DNA of 64,000 nucleotides, from positions 682,001-746,000 of the forward strand of contig CAVWMS010000002.1 in NCBI GenBank assembly GCA_963756185.1, given 5' to 3'. The notes beneath the pieces are model-generated. The model did not search any database and had not been told where the DNA came from. It saw only the letters and a program-made list of their open reading frames with translations. Position numbers and translations under genes: made by a program. This document shows, in pieces, positions 41,926 through 51,859 of this stretch (position 1 is its first letter; every line of letters starts with the position of its first letter). The stretch comes from DATAXI01 sp963756185 (GTDB taxonomy: Bacteria; Verrucomicrobiota; Verrucomicrobiia; Chthoniobacterales; Chthoniobacteraceae).

Positions 41926-43131
41926 TCACTTTTCGGTTAGCTCGGCCACGCCGGGGAGGACGCGGCCTTCGAGGAGTTCGAGCGAGGCGCCGCCGCCGGT
42001 CGAGATGAAGGTCATTTTGTCGGCCAGGCCGAATTGTTTCACTGCTGTCACCGAGTCGCCGCCGCCGACGATCGATTTGGCGCCCGATTTCGCGATCGCC
42101 TCGGCGATGGCGCGCGTGCCGCGGGAGAAATCGGGGATTTCGAAAATGCCGACCGGCCCGTTCCAGAGGATGGTCTTCGCGGAAGCGATCTCCTGCTCGT
42201 AGAGCTTGATCGACCCCGATCCGATATCGACCCCTTCCCAGCCATCGGTCACTCCGGCGCTCGGGGAGAGCGGCGGCGTGTCGCGGGTTGTCGCGCCCGG
42301 TTTCACGGCGTCGGCCTCGAGGGTATCGATGGGGAGGAGGAAGTTGACCCCTTTTTGCTTTGCGAGCGCGAGGATTTCCTTCGCCAGGTCCACCTTGTCG
42401 GGCTCGACCAGGCTTTTGCCAACCTTGATGCCTTGCGCCAGGAAGAAGGTGTAGGCCATCGCGCCGCCGATGATGATGGTATCGGCTTTTTCCATCAGCG
42501 ATTTGATGACGGTGATCTTCGACGAGACCTTCGAGCCGCCGAGGATGACCACGAAGGGCCGTTCGGGATGCGAAAGCTCGTCCACCAGGTACTTCAACTC
42601 TTTTTCCATCAGGAGGCCCATCGCGGCCTTGGGCAGGAACTTCGCGATGCCGGCGGTGGAAGCGTGGGCGCGATGCGCCGCGCCGAAGGCGTCATTCACA
42701 TAGAGGTCGCCCAGTTTTGCCAGCTCCCGCGCGAAAGAATCCGCGTTTTCCTCCTCCTCGGCATGGAAACGGACGTTCTCGAGCAGCGTGACGTCGCCGG
42801 GGCACATTTTGGAGATGATTTCCTCCGGCACGGCGCCGATGACTTCGTGGCTGAAGGCGACCGGATGATGGATAAGCGAGTGGAGATGATCCGCGACCGG
42901 GCGCAGCGAATACTTCGGCACCGGCTTGCCCTTCGGGCGGCCGAAATGGGCCATGAGGATCACCTTCGCGCCCCTTTGGCGCAGCAATTCGATGGTCGGC
43001 AGCGACTCGCGGATGCGCGTGTCATCGGTGATGACGATGCACCCGTCCTTTTCCTCGGTGGGCACGTTGAAATCGACGCGCACGAGGACGCGCTTGCCTG
43101 AGACATCCAGGTCCCTGACGGAGAGTTTCAC
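41926..43131 (-). CDS. pgk: phosphoglycerate kinase
   Basis: 401 residues. KRVLVRVDFNVP is the canonical N-terminal signature. Also present: LMAHFGRPKG, VNDAFGAAHRAHASTAGIAKFL, VILGGSKVSSKI, GGAMAYTFFLAQGIKVG, WNGPVGIFEIPDFSRGTRAIAEAI and VGGGDSVTAVKQFG (nucleotide-binding). Transfers phosphate from 1,3-bisphosphoglycerate to ADP. It starts 15 bases after the gap stop. Intact frame. Confidence 0.97.
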   Translation of the reverse strand: MKLSVRDLDVSGKRVLVRVDFNVPTEEKDGCIVITDDTRIRESLPTIELLRQRGAKVILMAHFGRPKGKPVPKYSLRPVADHLHSLIHHPVAFSHEVIGAVPEEIISKMCPGDVTLLENVRFHAEEEENADSFARELAKLGDLYVNDAFGAAHRAHASTAGIAKFLPKAAMGLLMEKELKYLVDELSHPERPFVVILGGSKVSSKITVIKSLMEKADTIIIGGAMAYTFFLAQGIKVGKSLVEPDKVDLAKEILALAKQKGVNFLLPIDTLEADAVKPGATTRDTPPLSPSAGVTDGWEGVDIGSGSIKLYEQEIASAKTILWNGPVGIFEIPDFSRGTRAIAEAIAKSGAKSIVGGGDSVTAVKQFGLADKMTFISTGGGASLELLEGRVLPGVAELTEK

Positions 43132-43146
43132 CGGGAATGTCCTTTC

Positions 43147-44148
43147 TCAGTTGCCGAGACGTTCGAGCAATTGGACGCAGCGGTTGCTGTAGCCCCACTC
43201 ATTGTCGTACCAGCCGACCACCTTGACGAACTTGTCGCCCAGCATCAGCGTCAGCGGGCTGTCGAAGATGCACGAGTAGGGGTTGCCGACGATGTCGCTG
43301 GTGACCAGCGGCTCTTCCGAGTACTCGAGGATGCCCTTGAGCGGCCCGCTCGAGGCGGCGGCCTTGAAGGCGGCGTTGACCGATTCGGCGGTAGCCGGCT
43401 TGCTCAGGATCGCCGTGAAATCGGTGACCGAGCCGTCGGGAGTCGGGACGCGGAAAGCGCCGCCGTTGAGCTTGCCCTTGAGCGAGGGGATGACCTCGCC
43501 GATGGCCTTGGCGGCGCCGGTCGAGGAGGGGACGACGTTCACGGCGGCCGAACGGGCCCGGCGCAGGTCCTCGTGCGGAAGGTCGAGGATGCGCTGGTCG
43601 TTCGTGTAAGAGTGGATCGTGCTCATGAAGCCCAGTTCAATGCCGAAAGCGTCATTGAGCACCTTGACCATCGGCGCCAGGCAGTTGGTGGTGCAACTGG
43701 CGTTGGAGATGATGTCGTGTTTGGCCGGGTCGTAGACATCGTCATTGACGCCGATGACCACGGTGGCGTCGGGGTTCTTTGCCGGGGCGGAGATGAGGAC
43801 CTTCTTCGCGCCGCCCTTGGTGATGTGGACCTCGGCCTTTGCGCGGTCGGTGAAAAAGCCGGTCGACTCGAGGACCACCGTCACGCCGAGCTGGCTCCAG
43901 GGCAGGTTGGCCGGATCGCGCTCCTTGAAGATGCGGATTTTGTGGCCATTGACGATGATGTGCTGGTCGTCGTGGCCGACCTCGCCAGGGAAACGGCCAT
44001 GGACGGAGTCCCACTTCAGCAGATGGGCGAGCGTCTTCGTATCGGTGATATCGTTGATTGCCACCACGTTCGAGACCTGCTCGGGAGACATCGCGCGGAG
44101 GACGTTGCGGCCAATTCGGCCAAAGCCGTTAATGCCAATTTTTGCCAT
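43147..44148 (-). CDS. gapA: glyceraldehyde-3-phosphate dehydrogenase
   Basis: 333 residues. KIGINGFGRIGRNVLRA is the NAD-binding fold; NASCTTNCLAPM carries the catalytic Cys; HSYTNDQRILDLPHEDLRRARSAAVNVVP and WYDNEWGYSNRCVQLL complete the class-I signature. Asp in AINDIT favours NAD+. First gene of the gap-pgk-tpi operon, with a good sigma-70-type promoter upstream. Confidence 0.97.
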   Translation of the reverse strand: MAKIGINGFGRIGRNVLRAMSPEQVSNVVAINDITDTKTLAHLLKWDSVHGRFPGEVGHDDQHIIVNGHKIRIFKERDPANLPWSQLGVTVVLESTGFFTDRAKAEVHITKGGAKKVLISAPAKNPDATVVIGVNDDVYDPAKHDIISNASCTTNCLAPMVKVLNDAFGIELGFMSTIHSYTNDQRILDLPHEDLRRARSAAVNVVPSSTGAAKAIGEVIPSLKGKLNGGAFRVPTPDGSVTDFTAILSKPATAESVNAAFKAAASSGPLKGILEYSEEPLVTSDIVGNPYSCIFDSPLTLMLGDKFVKVVGWYDNEWGYSNRCVQLLERLGN

Positions 44149-44192
44149 TTTATGTGATCGGTTGTCTGTGTTTCGTGAGAAAAGGAGCGGAT

Positions 44193-44221
44193 AGTAAATC
44201 CGGCGAGTGGCATACCGTCAA
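44193..44221 (-). promoter_or_regulatory. putative sigma-70 promoter of gapA
   Basis: On the minus strand TTGACG (44221-44216) and TTTACT (44198-44193) are separated by 17 bases, close to the consensus spacing. Transcription would start about 40 bases before the gapA ATG at 44148 and read the gap-pgk-tpi operon. Confidence 0.55.
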
Positions 44222-44375
44222 GGGGGGTTATTGCCGGTGGCTGAAACATCGGCTGTCGCACGAACGGGCCGTGGCCGGTCCGGGAATGGGCTGGACGCGG
44301 AACATTTTCGGTCCCTGGTTCTCCGGCGTTGACAAGAGCGCCGGGGCCGCGTTTTGTCGTTTGCTCCGACCCTAT

Positions 44376-45023
44376 ATGAAACGCATCATTTCTCTCGCCC
44401 TTGCCGCCGCCGCCCCGTTCGTCATCACCGGATGCGCCACCGGCGGCGTTGGTTATCACGTCACGGCTTACAAGCCGCACAATCCCGCCGATGTCCGCGT
44501 GGCGGTCTCGAAATCGAAGGAGCAGCTCTACGTGATGGAAGGGGACCGGTGCCTGATGGCGGCGGCGTGCGACGTGGGCCTGCCGGGCAGCCCGACGCCC
44601 TCGGGATCTTTCAACATCGAGGAGAAGATCATCGACAAGCGCTCGGGCGCATTCGGGTACTCAGTCAATGGGGACACCATCACCTCCTGCGAGTCGAGCC
44701 AGGCGACCGGGCGGTATGTCGGCTACCCGATGCCGTTCTGGTGCGGATTCGCGCCGGGTTATGGATTTCACCAGGGCTACGTCTGGCCGGTGGCGCGGAC
44801 GCACGGCTGCATCCGGATGGACAAGCAGGTGGCGCCCCGTTTCTGGGAGCTGGTGCACGTGGGTACCCCGGTCAATATCGCCGAGACCCAGCCCGAGGAT
44901 GCGACCGTGGGAGCGCACGTCGCGCGTCCGACCGATTACCGCGACCCGGACCCGTCGCCCTCTTACATGATCGGGCCGGGACCGTTCCAGTTGCCCACGG
45001 GGTCGCTTTTGATCGACCAGTAA
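44376..45023 (+). CDS. lipoprotein L,D-transpeptidase (YkuD fold)
   Basis: 215 residues. Signal with lipobox (FVITGC, Cys20). VAVSKSKEQLYVMEGDRCLMAAACDVGLPGSPTPSGSFNI is the YkuD beta-strand region; the catalytic motif is ARTHGCIRMDKQVAPRFWELV with Cys in HGCIR. Such enzymes make 3-3 crosslinks in peptidoglycan or attach proteins to it; the lipid anchor places it in the envelope. A TTGACA at 44329-44334 may be its -35. Followed by ispH about 100 bases later. Confidence 0.88.
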   Translation: MKRIISLALAAAAPFVITGCATGGVGYHVTAYKPHNPADVRVAVSKSKEQLYVMEGDRCLMAAACDVGLPGSPTPSGSFNIEEKIIDKRSGAFGYSVNGDTITSCESSQATGRYVGYPMPFWCGFAPGYGFHQGYVWPVARTHGCIRMDKQVAPRFWELVHVGTPVNIAETQPEDATVGAHVARPTDYRDPDPSPSYMIGPGPFQLPTGSLLIDQ

Positions 45024-45129
45024 CACGGCAATTATGCCGGCCCGGATTTGGCGCGCGATCAGGCTTTGGATCGCGCGTTGCCTGGGCCGCAGTTTGCCTG
45101 TAGGATGTTCGTTTCCACCTAAAGAGACC

Positions 45130-46359
45130 ATGTCCGAAACGACCGCAACCGCCCCGAAGCCGCCTCGCGTGAATTTGCGCACGCCCGAGGTCATGGAGGC
45201 GGTGCAGGCGCAGGTCGAATCGCATTACCGCAGCGAGGTCGTCGAGAAGCTGCGCGCGGCCGGCGGCACGCTGTCCGCGGGACAGGTGAGGGTGAAGCTG
45301 GCGAAGCAGTTCGGCTTTTGCTACGGGGTCGAGCGGGCCATCGATCTGGCCTACGCGGCGGCAAAGGTGTTCACGGACCGGCGGCTTTTCATCCTGGGCG
45401 AGATCATTCACAACCCGGAGGTCAACGAGCAAATCCGCGCGCTGGGCATCAAGAACCTGATCGGCCAAAACGCCGAGGCGCGCGTGGACGATTTGACGGC
45501 GATGGACGTGGTCATCGTCCCGGCGTTCGGCACCGACGTCACGACGCTGGCGCGGATCAAGGAGATCGGCTCGAACATTGTGGATACGACGTGCGGCGAC
45601 GTGATGAGCGTCTGGAAGCGGGTGCGGCAGAACGCGCAGGATGACATGACATCGGTCATCCACGGCAAGGCGTCCCACGAGGAGACCAAGGCGACGGCCT
45701 CGCGCGCGGTGAGCAACGGCAAGGGGCATTACCTGGTGGTGCTCACGCTCGATGATACCGATTACGTTTGCGATTACATCCGGCATGGCGGGCAGAAGGA
45801 GGAATTCCTCGAGCGATTCCGCGGCGCGTACAGCGAGGGGTTCGATCCGGAAATCCATTTGAAGCGCGTGGGCGTGGCCAACCAGACCACGATGATGCGC
45901 GGCGAAACCGAGGAGGTGCAGCGGCGGATCATGGCGGCGATCAAGGACCGCGACAAGGACCTGGAGAAGGCGGCTCAGAACTACCGGTTCTTCGACACGA
46001 TTTGCGGCGCGACCCAGGAACGGCAGGACGCGCTGCGGGTGATGCTGGATGAACCGATGGATTTATTGATCGTCGTGGGCGGTTACAATTCGTCGAACAC
46101 GTCGCACCTTGCCGAGATGGGCGAGCAGAAGCTGCCGACCTACTTCATCCGCAACGCGAGCCGGCTGGAATCGCGTGACCGCATCACGCATTACGATTCG
46201 CATCTCAAGAAGGAGATCACGACCCGGGACTGGCTGCCGCATCGGCCGGTCACCATTGGCATCACCGCCGGCGCAAGCTGCCCGAACAACCTGATCGAAG
46301 ACGCGATCCTGCGGCTCTTCGAGCTGCACGGCATCGGGCGCGAGCAGTTGCTCGGGTGA
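45130..46359 (+). CDS. ispH: 4-hydroxy-3-methylbut-2-enyl diphosphate reductase
   Basis: 409 residues from ATG 45130. KLAKQFGFCYGVERAIDLAY has the first iron-sulfur Cys (residue 64); IVDTTCGDVMSVWKRV the second; ITAGASCPNNLIEDAI the third. HNPEVNEQI and VVGGYNSSNTSHLAEM are substrate-site motifs. It makes IPP and DMAPP in the last MEP-pathway step. This is the long variant, with an N-terminal extension (residues 1-50) and insertions as in cyanobacterial and plant enzymes. Preceded by GAG-rich sequence as weak SD. Confidence 0.93.
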   Translation: MSETTATAPKPPRVNLRTPEVMEAVQAQVESHYRSEVVEKLRAAGGTLSAGQVRVKLAKQFGFCYGVERAIDLAYAAAKVFTDRRLFILGEIIHNPEVNEQIRALGIKNLIGQNAEARVDDLTAMDVVIVPAFGTDVTTLARIKEIGSNIVDTTCGDVMSVWKRVRQNAQDDMTSVIHGKASHEETKATASRAVSNGKGHYLVVLTLDDTDYVCDYIRHGGQKEEFLERFRGAYSEGFDPEIHLKRVGVANQTTMMRGETEEVQRRIMAAIKDRDKDLEKAAQNYRFFDTICGATQERQDALRVMLDEPMDLLIVVGGYNSSNTSHLAEMGEQKLPTYFIRNASRLESRDRITHYDSHLKKEITTRDWLPHRPVTIGITAGASCPNNLIEDAILRLFELHGIGREQLLG

Positions 46360-46388
46360 GCGTATTTTTCGAAAAAAAGGAGAGCCCC

Positions 46389-46826
46389 ATGAAATGCCCA
46401 GTCTGCAACACCGATTTAGTGCCCGCCAAACGCCACGGAGTGGATGTCGAGTATTGCCCCACCTGCAAAGGAATGTGGCTCACCGCCCAGGAATTGGATC
46501 AGCTCGAGAACGAGGTGTTCGACTTCGGCGACGACGAAAAGGGGACGCTTGCCTTCAATCCCGAACCGACGACGCGCCCCTGCCCGGAGTGCAGCAAATT
46601 GCTGAAGAAATTCGACTACCGGTTTTACGACCTGCAGATGGAGTTCTGCGAGGATGGGCACGGCTACTGGCTGGACGAGGATGAGGACAACAGGGTCCTC
46701 GAGCTGATGAAGGAAGAGGAAAAGGGGATGGTGAGGAAATACATCGACGAGAACAGGTGGGGCAACCGGCTGAATTTCTTTCGCTCGGGCGGATTCTTGA
46801 AGACGCTCCGCGGCATGCTCGAATAG
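46389..46826 (+). CDS. zf-TFIIB zinc-ribbon protein
   Basis: 145 residues. MKCPVCNTDLVPAKRHGVDVEYCPTCKGMWLTAQELDQLE is a TFIIB-type zinc ribbon (CPxC...CPTCxGxWL), a family found in bacterial small proteins. A second metal site appears as CPECSKLLKKFDYRFYDLQMEFCEDGHGYWLDEDE. The tail is basic-acidic. Starts at ATG 46389. Function unknown; may bind nucleic acid or protein. Follows ispH by 29 bases. Confidence 0.8.
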   Translation: MKCPVCNTDLVPAKRHGVDVEYCPTCKGMWLTAQELDQLENEVFDFGDDEKGTLAFNPEPTTRPCPECSKLLKKFDYRFYDLQMEFCEDGHGYWLDEDEDNRVLELMKEEEKGMVRKYIDENRWGNRLNFFRSGGFLKTLRGMLE

Positions 46827-46859
46827 GCTGCCGGGCGGGCGCAACGCCCGTTGGTCCCG

Positions 46860-48872
46860 TCATACTGTCGCGTCGTAAATCTCGCTGCCGTTCCGCTGCG
46901 GCATGGTCCATGGCTGGCGGCAATGCGGACAATTCTCCATCCTGATCGCCCGCTTGTGGCCGCAGAAGGGGCAGCGGATGCGCACGGGAAAATCCGCGAG
47001 GGAGAGAAATGCAATGAAGCCGGCCGGCCCCAAGAGGAGCGTAAACGCAGTCCATCCCGCGGCGGAGCGTAGCGAAAGTCCGGCATACCACGCCCGGAAA
47101 AACGCGGCGATGGCAAGTATTGAAGCGATCACCAGAAGAACCGTCCATGGACGCTGAAACGGAAGGAAGAGTGGCAGCCAATTCGGATCGTAATAAACGA
47201 CTCCCGGATGGAACCGGGAATAAATCTCCGAGACAACAGCGGCCGCCGGCGGCACACAATAGCGCGGCAAACCGCGCGACCATTCGAAAGTAGCCGGCTT
47301 GTGACCGGCCATGCTGTAAGTGTGGAGGAGGGTTCCCTTCGCATCATAGACGTATAGATTTGCAGCGTATGACTCGTACCCGCGACTTGCGGGGAAGTTG
47401 GGGTCTTCTTGCGAAGTTTGAACGGAGATGCGGTCCCCGGCCTTGTTCGCGCCAATGCTACACCAATTGAAGTCCCTGCCTTGCCCCGGCAACGGGAACG
47501 AGAAGAGCTGGTTGCCGGATTTGTCAAGAATCCGAATTTGATCGTCCACGGCCACGGCGATAAAATTCCGCCTGTTGAAGTTATCCCCGAACAGGGCGGC
47601 TCCCTGGACGGCGCTCGGGCCTCCATCGAAAACGAGGTTCATGCTGCGCTCGCTGAAATCGACGAGATAAACCCTGGACCCCGATACGAGCATCTGAGTG
47701 GAACCCCACGCCCATGGGCCGGGGGGCTCCGCGACAGGTGTGGCAAAAGGCACGAGGTGCGAGCCAGGAGGCTTGAACCCCTGCCGGTCGAGGAAGCCGA
47801 TGCAGCGGTGGCTCAACTTGTCATACCCGACCAGATAGTAATCGCGAGTAAGGAGGAACCAATATTCCGGCGCTTCGGGCGCAATCGGAATTGTTGCCGC
47901 ATATCGATTGATGTTTCGACGATGCTCGCCGCCGGATAACATCAGGGGAAAAAGGGGGCCTGCCACGGGCAATTCGAAGAATGAATTGGGAGATTCGTCG
48001 GGACCCAACTCGATCGGCTTTCCATCGAGGTCCGAGTAAGGCTCATCGGGATTAGCGCCTCTCATCTCGATCACGCGACCGTCATCGAGGATAACGAATT
48101 CGCCCATGAAAAAGTAATCGTTGGGGTTTCGACTTTGGGCCAGATGGAAGGCGGAAAGCGCCAGAAGCATCAGGGCGGTTTGCGCGCCGGCCAGGACAAC
48201 GATCGCCTGGCTGATGCGGGCCGCCAGGGGCATGGCGCCAGCCGGACCATTGGCGAGCATGGCGCCCCACGCGGCAACCGCGAACAGGAGAAGCGCAATC
48301 AAAGTCAGAATCGGATACGACCAGCCCGCCGCGACGTGGAGATAGAGCACCCCGACGAACGCAAGCACCGCCATGCCCCTCGCGCCGAACCATTTTCCGC
48401 GGCCCATGCAGAGGAGAATCGCGGCGAAATAGGCGACGACGCCCGGCACAAGATCCGTCAGGCCGGGAATCATCATTCCCGGCACGAACGGCGCCGGAAA
48501 TTCATGCGGCATCGCCACATAACCGGTGGCGGCGGCAAACGGAATCAGAGTCGCGAAGAAGTAGAGCAGCAACCCGGCGATCGCCTTGCCGAGAAAGATC
48601 ACGCCGCGCGGCGCGGGGCGATGGAGCAACGCGGCCCATTGGTCGCGGCGCTGTTCGGGAAGAATCTGCAGCGCGCCCAATGCCGCGCCGACAAGCGGGC
48701 AGCCGAGCGAGGTTGCCATCAGAAAGAGAGAGGCGCACAGCGAGAATCCGTCCGCGGAGCCCGGATCGAATTTCGCGGAAACGGAATAGATCTCGGCGAG
48801 CAGCATCGCGAAGCATGCGAGCAGGGCCCACGGGAAATTCTCACGCAGTTCCTTCCAGATGAGTGCTTTCAT
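46860..48872 (-). CDS. ABC-2-type permease with large extracytoplasmic domain and C-terminal zinc ribbon (copy 2)
   Basis: 670 residues. MKALIWKELRENFPWALLACFAMLLAE resembles the N-terminus of ABC-2/YtrC-type permeases; about six membrane helices follow (to residue about 245, ending ALMLLALSAFHLAQS). A 330-residue beta-rich soluble region (repeats such as LFGDNFNRRNFIAVAVDDQIRILDKSGNQLFSFPLPG suggest a propeller) precedes two further helices and a zinc ribbon (RCPFCGHKRAIRMENCPHCRQPW). It is a paralog of the gene upstream, 9 bases away, and last in the YtrA operon. Confidence 0.75.
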   Translation of the reverse strand: MKALIWKELRENFPWALLACFAMLLAEIYSVSAKFDPGSADGFSLCASLFLMATSLGCPLVGAALGALQILPEQRRDQWAALLHRPAPRGVIFLGKAIAGLLLYFFATLIPFAAATGYVAMPHEFPAPFVPGMMIPGLTDLVPGVVAYFAAILLCMGRGKWFGARGMAVLAFVGVLYLHVAAGWSYPILTLIALLLFAVAAWGAMLANGPAGAMPLAARISQAIVVLAGAQTALMLLALSAFHLAQSRNPNDYFFMGEFVILDDGRVIEMRGANPDEPYSDLDGKPIELGPDESPNSFFELPVAGPLFPLMLSGGEHRRNINRYAATIPIAPEAPEYWFLLTRDYYLVGYDKLSHRCIGFLDRQGFKPPGSHLVPFATPVAEPPGPWAWGSTQMLVSGSRVYLVDFSERSMNLVFDGGPSAVQGAALFGDNFNRRNFIAVAVDDQIRILDKSGNQLFSFPLPGQGRDFNWCSIGANKAGDRISVQTSQEDPNFPASRGYESYAANLYVYDAKGTLLHTYSMAGHKPATFEWSRGLPRYCVPPAAAVVSEIYSRFHPGVVYYDPNWLPLFLPFQRPWTVLLVIASILAIAAFFRAWYAGLSLRSAAGWTAFTLLLGPAGFIAFLSLADFPVRIRCPFCGHKRAIRMENCPHCRQPWTMPQRNGSEIYDATV

Positions 48873-48881
48873 GGGATTGGG

Positions 48882-50942
48882 TCAGGACTGTGCGGCGGCA
48901 GGGGTCCGGGAATCGAAAACTTCGCTCCCACTCAACTGCGGCTGCGGCCAGCCGGCGCCGCAGTGCGCGCAGTTCTCGCGCTCGATGAGCCGCGGGCGCC
49001 GGCAGCGGGGACAGGGGGCGAGCATTGGCCATGCGGCCACGAGCCGGAAGGTGATGAACCCTCCGAGGCCGAAGAAGAAGACAAAGGCGGTCCACGCGCC
49101 CGCCGAAGGCGCGGGTATTTGCGCCGCGCGCGCCCAGAACCAGGCGATGGCCGCGAGCAGGAGGGCCAGCGCGAGAGACCAAAGCGCAACCTCGAAGGTC
49201 AACTGCCGATCCTCTCGAATGCTGGCTGACCACGACTCGGCAAGCCGCCGGGAGCCGAGCATCGCGCCGGTTTTCTCCCAGAGCAATTGTCCGAAGAAGA
49301 AGGCTGGGCTCTGAAGGCGCGTTGCCAGGTAATCGGCGAGGCTCTGCCGGCGAAATACCGGCGGCTTCGGCGGCAGCGTCCATGAGCGCACCAGCCGACC
49401 TTGCAAGTCGATTTCATCCAGGTGCGATGGCATGGCGCCCGCCGTATCCTGATCAATCCATTGGCTGGGCATGTACAAAACGAAAATACGGTCTCCGGTA
49501 CCGCCCAAGGCGAGCGAGAGAGCGCCCCACCGGCTAACGTCGTAGCGGTAGGGCAGCACCGCGATCAGCGCGCCCTGGAGGTCGTACACTGCGATCTGGT
49601 GCGCCAATGCCACGACCTCGACGGTGATTGCGCCGTTACCGCTCCTGCACCATGCGAACTGCATCCCAAAGACCGGACCGCCGCCCGGCAGCGGCAGCGG
49701 TTTTTCACTGCGAGTCTTCAGCCGGGCGTAGGTGAGGGTATTCCCGTCCAGGATGAAGAGATTGTTCGCCGTTGCTTCTTCCCAGTCCGTTGCCGGCGAG
49801 AACGGCTCGGGAGCGGCTTTCACGGGCCGGAACCCGCCACGGTCAAGTCTGCCGGTCGCCTCCAGTGTCCGGACGTTGTACCCGATGAAGGTATGCCGCG
49901 ACCGCACATAAAACCACGCACTATCCCGGCTGGCCTCGACGTATTCGACGAAGTCGCGGTAGCCCGCCCACGTTGGCCCCTCCCATCCATGCGGATCACC
50001 GATATATGTGGGGAAAGGAGTAAAGATCTGTGTGTGGTACGAAATTGTAGCGGGCTGGAAGTCCTGGCCGGTGCGAGGTATTCCGTTTTCGTCGGTGACC
50101 GAAATGCAAACCCCATCCCTGTAAGTCAGGCAAACGGGCGTCCCATCCTCGGCAAGATCCCAAACCGACCATTGATTGTGCCCACCGGGCCCGACGGTCT
50201 GCAAGAGTGAATGGAGCAGATCGCCCAGGCCGCATACGCCGTAGAAAATCACGGCCAAAAAAGCAGCCCTGGCCAGCCAGGGCCTGGGTGAGAACCTTTC
50301 CTGGTGGAGCATGATTCCCCAGCCCGCCACGAATAGCGCAAGCGCCATGAACGCCGCCGCCTCGACCGCCACATGAAAAATCTTCGCGGCCAGCACGAAG
50401 CTCGAGGAATGGAAGGCGGCAAGCAGGGGCAGGGCGCGAAGACCGGGCCAGACGCCGCGCTGCAATGCCAGTGCGAGGGCCGCGAGATAATAGACGGCGC
50501 CCGTGCAGAGATCGGCGACGCCGGGGGAGAGAATCCCTGGTACAAAAGGCACGGCAAAATGCCCGGGAGTCGCCACGAGCCAGACGCAAACCAGAAACGG
50601 CGTCAGCGTTGCCAAAAAATAGAGCAGCAACCCGGATGCGGCCTTGCTGAAAAAGATCATCTGCCGCGGCACGGGCCGATGGAGCAGCGCGGCCCAGCGG
50701 TCGCGGCCTTTCTCGGGCAACACTTGAAGCAATCCGAGCAGGAACCCCGCCGCGGCGTTGCCGAACGTTGTGACCATGAGGAAGGACGCCTTGCAGATGG
50801 TGAGGCCGTAAAAATTCGCTTCGCGCGCGTACTGGGCGCTGTGGTAATAGAGGGTCGATAGCTCGGCGATGCCGAGCGCGGCCATCGCCAGCAGCGCCCA
50901 TTTCAGATTCTCCCGCAGTTCCTTCCAGCAGAGGGCCTTCAT
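48882..50942 (-). CDS. ABC-2-type permease with large extracytoplasmic domain and C-terminal zinc ribbon (copy 1)
   Basis: 686 residues from ATG 50942, which overlaps the ATPase stop by 4 bases. Similar layout to the next gene: MKALCWKELRENLKWALLAMAALGIAEL, about six membrane helices, a beta-rich domain with FGMQFAWCRSGNGAITVEVVALAHQIAVYDLQGALIAVL, two C-terminal helices, and CPRCRRPRLIERENCAHCGAGW. Both paralogs end with GSE(V/I)(F/Y)D. They probably form the heterodimeric membrane half of one exporter. Confidence 0.75.
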   Translation of the reverse strand: MKALCWKELRENLKWALLAMAALGIAELSTLYYHSAQYAREANFYGLTICKASFLMVTTFGNAAAGFLLGLLQVLPEKGRDRWAALLHRPVPRQMIFFSKAASGLLLYFLATLTPFLVCVWLVATPGHFAVPFVPGILSPGVADLCTGAVYYLAALALALQRGVWPGLRALPLLAAFHSSSFVLAAKIFHVAVEAAAFMALALFVAGWGIMLHQERFSPRPWLARAAFLAVIFYGVCGLGDLLHSLLQTVGPGGHNQWSVWDLAEDGTPVCLTYRDGVCISVTDENGIPRTGQDFQPATISYHTQIFTPFPTYIGDPHGWEGPTWAGYRDFVEYVEASRDSAWFYVRSRHTFIGYNVRTLEATGRLDRGGFRPVKAAPEPFSPATDWEEATANNLFILDGNTLTYARLKTRSEKPLPLPGGGPVFGMQFAWCRSGNGAITVEVVALAHQIAVYDLQGALIAVLPYRYDVSRWGALSLALGGTGDRIFVLYMPSQWIDQDTAGAMPSHLDEIDLQGRLVRSWTLPPKPPVFRRQSLADYLATRLQSPAFFFGQLLWEKTGAMLGSRRLAESWSASIREDRQLTFEVALWSLALALLLAAIAWFWARAAQIPAPSAGAWTAFVFFFGLGGFITFRLVAAWPMLAPCPRCRRPRLIERENCAHCGAGWPQPQLSGSEVFDSRTPAAAQS

Positions 50943-51859
50943 TGCCGCGCCGCCTCCTTCATGAACAGGGTCCTCTCGCCATGCTCGCCGACGTAGCTGA
51001 CGAAGGCATCCTCGAGCGTCATCCCGACCTGCTCGAGCGACTCCGGATTCATCCGCGCCAGTTCCGCCTCGGTCTCCGGCGTCGCATTGGCGAATGTGAG
51101 CGATAGTTCGCGATCGGTGCGGAAGCTCTCGATCAGGCCCGGCATGGGTGGGGCGGTGGGCGGCGTATCGCGGAACTTCAGGACGTATTGCCGCAGGCGC
51201 TCGCGGAAATACTCGACGGTGCAATCGGCGCGCACGACTCCGCCGTCGAGCACGAGGATGCGGTCGGCGACGCGCTCGACATCCGAGAGCAAATGGGAAG
51301 AGAAAAGGATGGTGCGATCCGCCCGGCGGGTGACGTAGAGCATCGACTGGAGCAGGCTGCGGCGCGCGACGGGATCGAGGCCGAGGGCGGGATCGTCCAG
51401 AACCAGCAGCTCCGGCTCCGGCGCGAGCGTAAGCGCCAGGCAGAGGCCCGCCCGCTGGCCGCGCGAGAGATGGCCGGCCTTCATCTTCTCGCTCAGCCGG
51501 AAGTGGGTGATGACGGTTTCGAAGATGTCCTGGTTCCAGTTCGGAAAAAAGCTGGCCTGGAATTGGCCGCATTCCCGGACGGTCATCCATCCATAGACGT
51601 GATGGCCCTCCGGCAGATAGCCGATGCGCGCGCGCGCCGCGGGGCTGAGCGTGCGCGAATCTTCGCCGAAAACGCGCGTGCGCCCGCGCGTCGAGTCCTC
51701 GAGGCCCAGCAGGATGCGGATGGTCGTCGTCTTGCCCATGCCGTTGCGGCCGAGGAACCCATAGATGGACCCGGGCGGGACGCTGAGGCTGAGGTCGCGG
51801 ATGACTTCGCGCTTGCCGTAGTATTTCGTCAGGTGATCGATTTCGATGACTGGCTTCAT
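50939..51859 (-). CDS. ABC transporter ATP-binding protein (YtrB-like)
   Basis: 306 residues from ATG 51859. IEIDHLTKYYGKREVIRDLSLSV, Walker A GFLGRNGMGKTTT, Q-loop in ARIGYLPEGHHVY, signature LSRGQRAGLCLALTLA, Walker B LLVLDDPALGLDP, H-loop TILFSSHLLSDVERVADRILVLDGG. The C-terminal 80 residues resemble the extra domain of YtrB/EcsA-like drug-exporter ATPases. The GntR regulator stop overlaps its start by 4 bases and its own stop overlaps the permease start. Confidence 0.9.
   Translation of the reverse strand: MKPVIEIDHLTKYYGKREVIRDLSLSVPPGSIYGFLGRNGMGKTTTIRILLGLEDSTRGRTRVFGEDSRTLSPAARARIGYLPEGHHVYGWMTVRECGQFQASFFPNWNQDIFETVITHFRLSEKMKAGHLSRGQRAGLCLALTLAPEPELLVLDDPALGLDPVARRSLLQSMLYVTRRADRTILFSSHLLSDVERVADRILVLDGGVVRADCTVEYFRERLRQYVLKFRDTPPTAPPMPGLIESFRTDRELSLTFANATPETEAELARMNPESLEQVGMTLEDAFVSYVGEHGERTLFMKEAARQ

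Noticed and set aside
46826..46860. GGGCG/CGCCC hairpin after the zinc-ribbon gene as terminator
   Set aside because: The stem is short and no T-tract follows on either strand.
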